Shown piece after piece: positions 15,009 to 22,886 of a stretch of DNA of 24,785 bases. Position 1 is the stretch's first letter. Every line of letters begins with the position of its first letter. Position numbers and translations under genes: made by a program. Under the pieces are notes generated by a model, which did no database searches, was not told the DNA's origin, and saw only the letters and a list, made by a program, of their open reading frames with translations. Origin of the DNA: PLA5 sp040901705 (GTDB lineage: Bacteria; Planctomycetota; Planctomycetia; Pirellulales; PLA5); NCBI GenBank assembly GCA_040901705.1, contig JBBDYI010000179.1, positions 1 through 24,785 of the forward strand, written 5' to 3'.

Positions 15009-15533
15009 CTAGGTTGCCTTCGCGGTATCGTGTGCGTCGCTCTCGATCGAAGCCGTCCCGCCGCGGACCATCGCAATCCGCCCCGTGCGAACCAACTCGA
15101 CGATCCCAAACGGCCGCATCAGGTCGATGAACGCTTCGATCTTTCGCTCCTGGCCGGAGATTTCCACGATCACCTCGTCGGTGCTGACGTCGACGATCCG
15201 GCCGCGGAAAATGCCGGCCAGTTCGCGGATGTCGTTGCGGCCGCCGTTGGGGCCGGACTTGACCTTGATCAGCATCAGGTCGCGTTCGACGAAATCCTGC
15301 GAACTGATGTCGTCGACCCGCACGACCGTGACGATCTTTTCGAGTTGCTTACGAATCTGATCGAGCACGTTGTCGTCGCCGACGACGACGAACGTCATCC
15401 GCGAAAGTTCCGGCGTCTCGGTTTCGCCGACCGCAAGGCTATTGATGTTGTAGCCGCGCGACGCGAGCATACCCGAAACGTGCGAAAGCACGCCGGGTAC
15501 GTTCTGAACCAGGGCCGACAGAACATGCCGCAT
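15009..15533 (-). CDS. ilvN: Acetolactate synthase small (regulatory) subunit
   Basis: A 174-residue regulatory subunit of acetohydroxyacid synthase, which binds the catalytic subunit and confers valine feedback inhibition. The N-terminal ACT domain (about 1-75) opens with VLSALVQNVPGVLSHVSGML and ASRGYNINSLAVGETE. The C-terminal domain has ERDLMLIKVK, GIFRGRIVDVSTDEVIVE and AFIDLMRPFGIVELVRTGR. Length is normal for ilvN/ilvH; I use ilvN, although ilvH is equally used for this type. The ATG at 15533 has GGAG 12 bases upstream. It is followed by ilvC. The next gene upstream is a secreted CAP protein, so ilvB must be elsewhere. Confidence 0.96.
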   Translation of the reverse strand: MRHVLSALVQNVPGVLSHVSGMLASRGYNINSLAVGETETPELSRMTFVVVGDDNVLDQIRKQLEKIVTVVRVDDISSQDFVERDLMLIKVKSGPNGGRNDIRELAGIFRGRIVDVSTDEVIVEISGQERKIEAFIDLMRPFGIVELVRTGRIAMVRGGTASIESDAHDTAKAT

Positions 15534-15723
15534 TTAGGGGGTCGCTCCGGCAGATTGCATGAAACGCCCCATGATAGTCGTGCGGCAAAGGGTCAACAAG
15601 CCGACGACGCCGAAGGCAACGGCAGCGCGACAGCGATTCACGAAGTCGAGCGAAGCGCCCTCGGCAATCACACCAAAGCGACACACATCGCCCCCGCGGG
15701 TTCGCAAGCGACCGAGGGTCCGT

Positions 15724-16209
15724 CTAAGACGCATTCTCCATGCCCGCCTCGCCCTCTGCCTCGACGTCGTCCTTTTCTCCGCTGGAGAACTGCTGCACCC
15801 AGTACAGCCGGCCATCGCTGCCGCGGGCCCACGACGCGCCCATGTGCGTGTAGCCGCCAAGGATGTTCGCCCGGTGGCCGGACGAGTTCATCCAATCGCC
15901 GACCGCGTCGTCGGAACTCGACTGTCCCCAAGCAATGTTCTCGGCCACGCCGTCGTTGCCGTGCCGGAAGTTGCCGGATTTGGCCATCCATTGGGCGTGG
16001 CGGCGAGCTTGATTGACCAACCGCTTGGACATCTTCAACGGCGCCAGGCCAAACCTCGCCCGCTGGGCGTTGGTGCGGTCGACCACGTTGCGTTCGGCGC
16101 GGTGCAGCGGAAACTCGTTTGCCTGGGCCGTGGCCGCCGCGGCGAACGTCGCCGCCAGGGCCAGCGCCAGTCGAATCCCCACTACCCGCGGACGTACAAA
16201 TTTCTGCAT
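15724..16209 (-). CDS. Secreted CAP-domain (SCP/PR-1-like) protein
   Basis: A 161-residue exported protein. Residues 1-30 form a signal peptide with a predicted cut after ATAQA. The rest is a CAP domain: LVNQARRHAQWMA (His71), NFRHGNDGVAENIAWGQSS (His83, Glu90), the signature WMNSSGHRANILGGY (Gly111-Leu117) and LYWVQQF near the end. These His/Glu residues form the CAP cavity that in some members binds a metal or lipids. The C-terminus is acidic. The ATG at 16209 is preceded by AAGGGA. The neighbouring gene upstream ends in a second CAP-like domain. Bacterial CAP proteins are often envelope-associated; the role of this one is unknown. Confidence 0.9.
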   Translation of the reverse strand: MQKFVRPRVVGIRLALALAATFAAAATAQANEFPLHRAERNVVDRTNAQRARFGLAPLKMSKRLVNQARRHAQWMAKSGNFRHGNDGVAENIAWGQSSSDDAVGDWMNSSGHRANILGGYTHMGASWARGSDGRLYWVQQFSSGEKDDVEAEGEAGMENAS

Positions 16210-16306
16210 TCGGAATTCCCTTTTAAAACCTGGTATCGGCCAATCGGCCGCAGGACGCCGCCGCGAAACAACTCACGCGGCGCTGAAAACTTGTCGGCAC
16301 TCACGA

Positions 16307-17446
16307 CTAATGCCGCCCAAAAATGCCCGTCGCGTACCAAACCGCGCGCGAGCCGAGCTTCATGTCGTAGCCGAACTGCGGCTGTCGCTCACGAACGGCG
16401 CTCCAATGTCCCGACGATTGCCGCCAACTATGCACGCATTCCTCGGCCGCATCGACCAACTCTTCGCCCGGCCAGCTTTCCGCACAGACCTCGACGGCCA
16501 CCATGCCGCCGGGCAAACGAGCGTTGATCCGCTGAAATCGGCTGCCCCAGTTTTGGTGCCCCTGCACGTCGATGTCGGCCTGATACCGGCTGTGGCTTTC
16601 GGCCTCTCCCGCCAGCATGTCGTTCCAATAGCCGTCGGTGCTCGCCGGCGCTTCGGGATGCGTGCGAACCGCATAAATGAGCGTCCGCTGAGTCAGCGTG
16701 CCACGCGGCAAACCGAGGATTACAGACAGCCGGCGGGCGTCGTAACGCTTTCGCGGGCTGAACGGGAATGCACTGACCACTTGGCGAAAGTTCCGCGAAC
16801 TGGCGTCCGACGTATCGATGATGGCGACGCCTTGGCGACCGTACATCGTCGAAAACGAGGCGTGCTTCAACAACTCGACCGGTTCCCCGCCGATCTGGAT
16901 CGCCGTCCGCTTCGACAGCCGGGCTAGCACGAAACTGCCCAACTTGCGGCGGACGCGAACGCTGGACAGCGATTCGCGATCGAACTGCTCTTGTTCGGCG
17001 TCCGCCTCGTCGTTGCGGAAATAGACGAACAACATCCGCCGTTCGCGCTCGGCCGTGCGAATCGCTTCGCTATAATCTTCGTGCCAATGGAGTTCGGCCA
17101 CTTTGGCCAGCGCCGCTTCCGGCACGTGGCGTTCGAGCAAAGCCAGCAGATCGTCCTGGCTCGCGGGCTGCTCGGCCAGTGGCAACGCCGCGACGACGTG
17201 GCGAAACTTGGGACTTTCCCGATGGACGGTATCGACGACGGCCAGACCCGGCTTGCCGGCGAGTTCCGCGAACGCCGCGTGCCCAAGCAGCGCGAATTCT
17301 TCGCCGCCGGCCCGGATCCGAACGTCGAAAGCCAGCTTCGCCAGCACGCAATGGGCCAGCAGGTCGCGTACCGCGCCGGCCGACAGCGATTCGCCCTCGA
17401 ATCGAGCCGTCACCGCGGCCGCAGCCGGGTCGTGGAACAGGATCAC
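16307..17446 (-). CDS. Thioredoxin-like tandem / CAP-like protein, C-terminal part (after in-frame TAA)
   Basis: From a GTG at 17446, 379 residues: two related thioredoxin-like units without a CxxC (about 1-90 and 121-230) and a C-terminal CAP-like domain (about 280-379) with HSRYQADIDVQGHQNWGSR, EVCAESWPGEEL and SWRQSSGHWSAV, then WYATGIFGR. The units share W..DY..A at the start, KH or GH before a Phe, a GLAVVDT/GVAIIDT strand and FR.VV.A.P at the end. The first unit really begins upstream at WLGDYATALKEA, which follows directly after the TAA at 17504-17506. So the natural start is lost and this segment would need internal initiation at GTG or readthrough. The part upstream of the TAA is the signal-peptide ORF 17504-17728. 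I read the pair as one broken gene. Confidence 0.72.
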   Translation of the reverse strand: MILFHDPAAAAVTARFEGESLSAGAVRDLLAHCVLAKLAFDVRIRAGGEEFALLGHAAFAELAGKPGLAVVDTVHRESPKFRHVVAALPLAEQPASQDDLLALLERHVPEAALAKVAELHWHEDYSEAIRTAERERRMLFVYFRNDEADAEQEQFDRESLSSVRVRRKLGSFVLARLSKRTAIQIGGEPVELLKHASFSTMYGRQGVAIIDTSDASSRNFRQVVSAFPFSPRKRYDARRLSVILGLPRGTLTQRTLIYAVRTHPEAPASTDGYWNDMLAGEAESHSRYQADIDVQGHQNWGSRFQRINARLPGGMVAVEVCAESWPGEELVDAAEECVHSWRQSSGHWSAVRERQPQFGYDMKLGSRAVWYATGIFGRH

Positions 17447-17503
17447 GAGCGGGCGGCCGGCGGCCTCGGCTTCCTTAAGCGCTGTCGCGTAGTCGCCGAG
17501 CCA

Positions 17504-17728
17504 TTAGATCGCCGCCGGCTTCGCTTCGGCTTCGCCTTCTGCAATTTCCGACGTCGGGGCCGTCGGAGTGGCGGCAACGTCATCTGGGACATCATCCGGT
17601 TCGGTCGCCCTCGGGGCGTCGGTCGGCAATTCGATTGCAAAGCTCTGCCGCGGCGCGGCCGCGACTGTCGCAACAATCGCCGACAGCGCGGCAAGCACGG
17701 TCAAACTTCGCAGATTCGGTCTCGTCAT
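17504..17728 (-). CDS. Signal-peptide fragment of the same interrupted gene
   Basis: A 74-residue ORF in the same frame as the C-terminal part: a signal peptide (MTRPNLRSLTVLAALSAIV, then ATVAAAPRQSFA) and an acidic Pro/Ala/Glu-rich linker ending KPAAI. The TAA follows. The next codons, without any frameshift, encode WLGDYATALKEAEAAGRPLV, which aligns with the second thioredoxin-like unit. One base change (CAA, GAA or AAA to TAA) would explain the stop. On its own this fragment would be a useless secreted linker, so the locus is best seen as a disrupted or readthrough gene. A sequencing error is possible. Confidence 0.6.
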   Translation of the reverse strand: MTRPNLRSLTVLAALSAIVATVAAAPRQSFAIELPTDAPRATEPDDVPDDVAATPTAPTSEIAEGEAEAKPAAI

Positions 17729-18339
17729 TGGGGTTTCTCCATCAGTTCCGTAGGTTCCGTGTCGCGACCAAGGTTTTGCCGCTCGAACTACAGCGAGACG
17801 AAGGGCGGCGATGCCTACAGTCGCTAGGCATCAGACGCTTCACACGAGGCTTGGCTCTTGGCGCAGAGCCTCGTCGGCTATGTGGCGACAAGCGGAGGGA
17901 CTTTGTGGCGTCTACGCAAAACGCCGGTGGGAAAAGGAGAATGATAAGCTGAGCGGGAAAGGGGAGTCAAATATGTCAGAATTAACGATTGCGCAAAATA
18001 AACAAAATATCGTGACGCCCGCTAATCCGCACAACGCCGCGGCAACGCCGAGATTCGCCGTGCGACCGGCCTACGGTTGATCTGAATGCCAACGCTCACG
18101 TCCCGATACCGCCCGAATCTCAATGCCAGCGTGAAGCCGCCGCTTGGCCGGCCGCAATTGCGCGTTTCCGCAACCGACACGCCGGGCATCGAATTGCCGC
18201 ATGTCTTTATGGCAAAAAGGCTTGCGATGCAGGTCTCTCAAATCATTCCAGCAACGGTTCGCCTGGATGCGTTGCGGTGATTTGGGTAAAATCTGGCGAT
18301 TAAGTCGAGTTCGCCACCCATTTTGGCAGGAGCCTTCGG
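17729..18339. other. Intergenic region between divergent genes
   Basis: About 610 bases. It contains a hairpin (CGAGGCT/AGCCTCG, 17845-17873) and an unusually AT-rich patch around 17970-18010. Short open frames, for example 18086-18280, have no ribosome site or recognisable content, so I do not call them. It should hold the promoters of the flanking secreted-protein genes. Confidence 0.5.
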
Positions 18340-20427
18340 ATGCTTAAGCGTGCCGCAATCTGTTCGCTAGCCGTCGCGTGGGCCTTGTCGTGTGCAACCG
18401 CCGGCACGGCCCAAACGGTCGACGACGCACGCTCCTCGCTGGCCAAACTGCAAAAATGGCTCGGCCGCGGGCCAAACGCGAAAGCCTGGAACGAATACCT
18501 TCGCACCGACCAACTCAACGCCGAGCTTGCCAAGGGCGACCAAGCCGACGAAGTCGTCGTCTACGGCGTGTTGGCTCGGTATTCCAGCGGACAGCCGGGC
18601 CTGGAATCGCGCCCCGTGGCGCGAGTTCGCAACGCGCTGGCGGCCTGGCACACCAAGCTCGAACCGCTTCCGGAATCGCGTCTGCCCGAGCTTGCCAACG
18701 CGGCCAAGACGAATCTCACCGCAGCGTCGGAAGTCGACGTGGCGACGGCGCGAAACAATCTCGCATCGGAATTGAAGCGGCTCGACGCGCATTTGAAATC
18801 GTCCCCCGACGGTCCGGCATGGCGCGAGGCGCTCGCCTGGGACGCGCTCATGGCTCAGTTCGAACCGGGCGCTACGCCCGACGCGGCCGTCCTCGTGGCA
18901 GCCTATCGAGAACTGACCACCGACAAGCCCGGACTGGAACACCGATCGTTCCGCCTCGCGCGACGGGCCTTGCGACGATATATCGAGCTGTCCACCTACG
19001 CCACCGGCGAAAAGTCGGACGAAACCACCGCCGCTGTCCTGGTCGGCGTCGCCGAAGATATCGACGGTTATGTCAAAGAGCACGACGGCGAACGCGCCCG
19101 GCGGTTGGGCCGCGCGTTGGGTTATCTGCGGCGGCACGATCAAGCGGAGCAACTCGTCGCCGCGGCGCGGCGGCACTATTGTCAGCCGAACGTGATTGTC
19201 GAAGTCTCGCGCGAATTCTTGGCCGCAGGATTCGAACAAGACGTCGATCAAACGTCGCCCGTCCGCCAGATGATCTTGGGCACCGACGTGTACGGCACCG
19301 GCCGCACGATCGGCAAGACGCACTTCCGTTTTCTTCCGGAGCAGCAACGGGCCGCGTTCGAGACCCGGCTCGTCGGCGATACGCATACCGATACGATTGG
19401 CTACAACGGTCCGGTGCGAATCTACAGCACCGGCGTAACGCACATCCGCGCGACGAAGCGGTTGGCCTTCGACGCCAATGGCCTGACGGCCGAACCGGCG
19501 TCGACCGAGGCCGTCGTCGATAACACCATCAACGCGATCGCGGCCAATCGCTGCGGTCCGATCGGCAAGTTCATCGAACGCATGGCGTGGAAAAAGGCCG
19601 GCCAGCAAAGCCATCTCGCCGAGTTGATCGCCGCCGATCGAGCCGAGGAGCAAGTCAACCGCGAAGTCGATCAACAGGCCGTCGCGCGGCTCTCCGAAGC
19701 CAACGAACGCTTTCGCCGGCACTTCCGCGATCCGTTGTTGCGTCGCGATCAGTTGCCGATCGTCAACGCGAGCACGTCCGAGCAAGCCTTGCACCTCGAA
19801 GTGCTCCAAGTCGACCAGGATCAACTCGCCGCGCCCTCGCCGCCGCCGGTCATCGATGGCCAGCCGATGCTCGCCGTGCGTTTGCACGAGTCGGCGGCTG
19901 GCAATTTCGCCGCGGCGCTGTTGGCCGGCGAAACGCTGGATCAAGCGCGGATCGAAAAAATGTTCACGGAATTCGAGCAGCCCGTGCCCGAGGAACTAAA
20001 GCCCAAGACCGACGAACCGGCGTGGTCGATGACGTTCTCGCGGACCGATCCGATCACCGTCGACCTGCGCGACGGCGGATTTCGCGTCACGCTGCGGGGA
20101 CAGCAATTCACGTCCGGCGACCGCACGTTTGCGGCCATGGATATTTCCGCCGCCTACAAGATCGAGCGGACCGAAAACGGCGTGAAACTGCTACGCCAAG
20201 GCGATCTCGTCATTTCGCCGCCCGGCCATCAGCCCGGCCAGCCGCTTAGCGCCGGCCAGATCTCGTTGCGGCGGCTGCTCACGCGGCGGTTCGAAGAACT
20301 GTTCAAGCCGGAGATCGTCACCGAAGGTCTCAAGCTCAAAGGCGAGTTCGCCGAACTCGGCACGTTGACGCTCTCGCAACTCTCGTGCGAGAATGGCTGG
20401 GCAACGCTCGGCTGGAACGCGAAGTAG
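18340..20427 (+). CDS. Secreted protein of unknown function with N-terminal duplication
   Basis: A 695-residue exported protein. Residues 1-24 are a signal peptide (MLKRAAICSLAVAWALSCAT, cut near GTA-QT). I recognise no named domain. The N-terminal half contains two related helical repeats: about 27-108 (VDDARSSLAKL, GPNAKAWNEYL, RYSSGQPGLESR, RNALAAW) and about 132-217 (VDVATARNNL, GPAWREAL, YRELTTDKPGLEHR, RRALRRY). A middle part (about 290-420) contains VYGTGRTIGKTHFRF and GDTHTDTIGYNGPVRIYSTG, which looks beta-rich. The C-terminal part (about 560-690) has strands such as FRVTLRGQQFTSG. The ATG at 18340 has AGGAG 8 bases upstream. This is probably a planctomycete envelope or periplasmic protein. 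A role is not deducible; the low Cys count and lack of anchors argue against an enzyme of a common type. Confidence 0.85.
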   Translation: MLKRAAICSLAVAWALSCATAGTAQTVDDARSSLAKLQKWLGRGPNAKAWNEYLRTDQLNAELAKGDQADEVVVYGVLARYSSGQPGLESRPVARVRNALAAWHTKLEPLPESRLPELANAAKTNLTAASEVDVATARNNLASELKRLDAHLKSSPDGPAWREALAWDALMAQFEPGATPDAAVLVAAYRELTTDKPGLEHRSFRLARRALRRYIELSTYATGEKSDETTAAVLVGVAEDIDGYVKEHDGERARRLGRALGYLRRHDQAEQLVAAARRHYCQPNVIVEVSREFLAAGFEQDVDQTSPVRQMILGTDVYGTGRTIGKTHFRFLPEQQRAAFETRLVGDTHTDTIGYNGPVRIYSTGVTHIRATKRLAFDANGLTAEPASTEAVVDNTINAIAANRCGPIGKFIERMAWKKAGQQSHLAELIAADRAEEQVNREVDQQAVARLSEANERFRRHFRDPLLRRDQLPIVNASTSEQALHLEVLQVDQDQLAAPSPPPVIDGQPMLAVRLHESAAGNFAAALLAGETLDQARIEKMFTEFEQPVPEELKPKTDEPAWSMTFSRTDPITVDLRDGGFRVTLRGQQFTSGDRTFAAMDISAAYKIERTENGVKLLRQGDLVISPPGHQPGQPLSAGQISLRRLLTRRFEELFKPEIVTEGLKLKGEFAELGTLTLSQLSCENGWATLGWNAK

Positions 20428-20495
20428 TCGCGGCCCGGCCGCTGCATTTCTCGCAACGATTCGAGCACGCATGCCGCGTCGATCGCGCCGTTCTC

Positions 20496-20769
20496 TTAAC
20501 CACAGAGATCACAGAGGAGGAGCACGGAGGATTTAGTGCTTATCCCGAACCGAATTCTGTAGGAGGCGAATCCTTTCGCCGATTGCACCGTCAAGCGAAT
20601 CTTTCGGCGAAAGGATTCACCTCCTACAGTTCTGGGATAAGCACTTGGTGTGGAATAATGAACGGCCAACGTCGGACCACACGCCGCGACGAAAACCAAA
20701 TTCATCATTCGTCACTCAGCATTCATCACTTGTTCCTCCGTGCTCCTCCTCCGTGACATCTGTGGTTAA
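20496..20769. repeat. Nested inverted-repeat element, possible MITE
   Basis: The outer 35-base arms (20496-20530 and 20735-20769) match as inverted repeats at 32 of 35 positions and begin TTAACCACAG. They enclose the inner inverted repeat described separately and a TCATCAC-type array. There is no transposase and no obvious short target duplication. The right arm is also the second copy of the CCTCCGTG module found at 7741-7775. Confidence 0.8.
20536..20644. repeat. Inner inverted repeat (GTGCTTATCCC ... GGGATAAGCAC)
   Basis: The arms 20536-20582 and 20604-20644 pair through GTGCTTATCCC, CTGTAGGAGG and GAATCCTTTCGCCGA, with a 6-base difference between the first two blocks and one mismatch. 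The loop is about 20 bases. As RNA it would make a long stable stem. Confidence 0.85.
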
Positions 20770-20790
20770 AAACCAAGCCCGAGGTAAACC

Positions 20791-21267
20791 ATGTCCCCGT
20801 GGGTCGATATTTCGTTCGATTGCCGCCCGCTGCGCACGATCGGCCGGCTCGATGTTCCCATCGATGCCTCGCCGAAGTTTCGCCAGTTCTGCGAGCGGAT
20901 CAAATCGGCCATCGAGCGGCACGGCTCGTTCAATACGTATTACCTCTACAACGGCCGCTGCGCCTTTCACCTCACCAACGACGCCAACGTCGGCACGATC
21001 GAATTTCGTTTCGAGGGCACGGCGTTCACGGACGAAGCCGACCAGAAAACCGTCCGCTGCGATCTGGCCGTCGAAGAAGCCGGCGATACCTGCGACTGGC
21101 TCACGCAGCCCATCGCCGACTGGTTGCGCGCTTCCGTCGAACGCGCCGTCCGCGTCGAATTCGACTGCTACATCGCCGCCGGCGACCTGTCGAAGGCCGT
21201 CGATCGCATTAATCAACTCCAAGCCCAAGCCGACGAAGCGGGCGGGTTCGTTGGGATGTTTTTGTAG
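20791..21267 (+). CDS. Small conserved protein of unknown function
   Basis: A 158-residue soluble protein with no signal peptide and no family I can name. It reads as an alpha/beta protein: SPWVDISFDCRPLRTIGRLD (2-21), a helix KFRQFCERIKSAIERHG, YYLYNGRCAFHLTND, strands GTIEFRFEGTAFTDE and VRCDLAVEEAGDTCDWL, and a C-terminal helix LSKAVDRINQLQAQADEAGG that could be a coiled coil. The ATG is preceded by GAGGTAAACC, a usable ribosome site. It lies between two inverted-repeat elements, so it is probably its own transcription unit. Confidence that it is a gene is good (regular codon use, ribosome site). Function unknown. Confidence 0.8.
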   Translation: MSPWVDISFDCRPLRTIGRLDVPIDASPKFRQFCERIKSAIERHGSFNTYYLYNGRCAFHLTNDANVGTIEFRFEGTAFTDEADQKTVRCDLAVEEAGDTCDWLTQPIADWLRASVERAVRVEFDCYIAAGDLSKAVDRINQLQAQADEAGGFVGMFL

Positions 21268-21280
21268 TCGTCGTGGGTTC

Positions 21281-21370
21281 CAATTGAAACACGGAGGCAC
21301 GGAGATTCTGTTGTCCAGTTGCATCTGGTCGTCGTCTTCTCCGTGCCTCCGTGTCTCCGTGTTTCAATTG
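21281..21370. repeat. Inverted repeat of CACGGAGG modules
   Basis: The left arm 21281-21305 and right arm 21338-21370 form a perfect 25-bp stem apart from an 8-base duplication (TCTCCGTG) in the right arm. They share the CACGGAG word with the other intergenic repeats. It begins 13 bases after the previous stop and could act as that gene's transcript end. Confidence 0.85.
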
Positions 21371-21430
21371 TCCTGACATACTCTTCTCGATTCACGAAGA
21401 TTTGGGGCGTTATCAGTACAGGGGATATCT

Positions 21431-22864
21431 ATGAATACGAACCGCATAGAAGTAGCAGTTCGGAGAGCAGTTCGTTTTTTCCAGCGGACGTTGCCGGTTC
21501 TCGTTGCGGCCACGGCATGGGCGATCTTTGGGTCTGGTACAGCCGTGGGACGCGCGGCCGATGACGCGGGCTTGCGAATTGCGACTTTCGTTGCCGACGT
21601 GACGCCGCCAATCGGCGCGCCGCTGTGCGATGCGCTCGTCAAACCCGCCGAGACAATCGACGATCCGCTTTCCGCTCGCGGCATCGTGCTGCTCGGCGCA
21701 GGCAAACCGATTGTCCTTTGCGCAGTCGACTGGGTCGGCATCGGCAACACCGGCAACCGCCTGTGGCGCGAATCGCTGGCCGCAGCCGCCGGCACGACCG
21801 CCGACCGCGTCGCTGTCCATACGCTGCACCAGCACGACGCGCCGGGCTGCGATTTCGCTTCCGAAACACTGCTGGCCGAATTCGGCATGAGCGGCAAGCA
21901 ATTCGACCCGGCCGACGCGCGGCGAAAGATCAAGGCGACCGCCGACGCCGTGCGGGCGTCGTTGCCCAAGGCCCGCTCCGTAACGCATGTCGGTTTCGGC
22001 CGCGGTCGCGTCAAAGAAGTCGCCTCGAACCGCCGCGTGCTTGGCCCTGACGGCAAGGTGAAGCACGTGCGGTTCAGTTCCTGCCGAAATCCCGACGCCA
22101 TCGCCGCGCCCGAAGGCACGATCGACCCCGACGTGCGGCTCGTGGCGTTTTACGACGGCGCCAAACCGCTGGTGTCGATCACCTACTACGCCACGCATCC
22201 GCAGAGCTATTACGGCAACGGCGCGGTCAGCGCCGATTTCGTCGGCGCGGCCAGAGCGCTTCGCGAGCAAGCCGCGCCCGAGGTGTTTCACGTCCACTTC
22301 AACGGCGCAGGCGGCAACGTCGCGGCCGGCAAGTACAACGACGGCTCACCGGAAAACCGCCCCCAGCTTGCCGCCCGACTGGCCGACGGCATGCGTCTGG
22401 CCTGGGACGATGCCAAACCGATTCCAATCGCCGTCGCCGACGTCGGTTGGAAGTCGACCGCCGTCGTGTTGCCGCCCAGCGAAGCGCTCGACGAAGAAAA
22501 ACTGCTCGCAACCCTCGCCGACCGCGCCGCCACCGAACGCGAACGCATCCGAGCCGCCCGCGATCTCACGTTCCTCCGCCGCTGCCGCGCCAAAGACCCG
22601 ATCGACATCGGCTGCCTGCGACTCGGCGACGCGCGAATCCTCCACATGCCGGGCGAACTGTTCGTCGAATACCAACTCGCCTCCCAAGCCATGCGAAAGA
22701 AATCGTTCGTGGCAATGGCCGCCTACGGCGACTACGGCAGCGGATACATCGGCACGAAAATCGCCTACACACGGGGCGGCTATGAAACTAGCTACGTTTC
22801 GCGCGTCGCGCCGGAAGTCGAAAGCGTATTGAACGCCGCGATGCAAAAGCTCTTGACCGATTAA
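21431..22864 (+). CDS. Secreted neutral/alkaline ceramidase-like protein
   Basis: A 477-residue exported protein resembling the N-terminal catalytic domain of neutral/alkaline non-lysosomal ceramidases, a family widespread in planctomycetes. After an N-terminal signal (residues about 1-45, RTLPVLVAATAWAIFGSG core) the mature part starts GLRIATFVADVTPPIGAPL, the family's usual opening. It has a His motif TLHQHDAPG (His133, His135) in the place of the zinc-binding HTHSGP, then VSITYYATHPQSYYG and VHFNGAGGNVAAGKYND. The C-terminal MPGELFVEYQLASQ and AAYGDYGSGYIG also fit. Ceramidases hydrolyse N-acyl bonds; many planctomycete members are of unproven substrate. It lacks the long C-terminal Ig-like domain of full-length ceramidases. 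The ATG at 21431 is preceded by AGGGG. Confidence 0.86.
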   Translation: MNTNRIEVAVRRAVRFFQRTLPVLVAATAWAIFGSGTAVGRAADDAGLRIATFVADVTPPIGAPLCDALVKPAETIDDPLSARGIVLLGAGKPIVLCAVDWVGIGNTGNRLWRESLAAAAGTTADRVAVHTLHQHDAPGCDFASETLLAEFGMSGKQFDPADARRKIKATADAVRASLPKARSVTHVGFGRGRVKEVASNRRVLGPDGKVKHVRFSSCRNPDAIAAPEGTIDPDVRLVAFYDGAKPLVSITYYATHPQSYYGNGAVSADFVGAARALREQAAPEVFHVHFNGAGGNVAAGKYNDGSPENRPQLAARLADGMRLAWDDAKPIPIAVADVGWKSTAVVLPPSEALDEEKLLATLADRAATERERIRAARDLTFLRRCRAKDPIDIGCLRLGDARILHMPGELFVEYQLASQAMRKKSFVAMAAYGDYGSGYIGTKIAYTRGGYETSYVSRVAPEVESVLNAAMQKLLTD

Positions 22865-22886
22865 AACGGCAAATCGAGCACAATGA

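Larger units (their letters stand above)
20428..20790. other. Intergenic region filled by nested repeats
   Basis: This 363-base gap is nearly all repeat: outer inverted repeats at 20496-20530 and 20735-20769, an inner inverted repeat at 20536-20644, and a degenerate TTCATCACT array at 20701-20730. The ribosome site of the next gene (GAGG at about 20780) lies just after it. Confidence 0.6.

Noticed and set aside
18086..18280. Possible 64-codon gene before the secreted unknown
   Set aside because: No ribosome site, no recognisable content and codon use unlike neighbours; probably chance.
18367..19944. 525-codon minus-strand frame opposite the 695-residue secreted protein
   Set aside because: The plus-strand frame has a signal peptide, ribosome site and normal residue composition; the minus frame has none.
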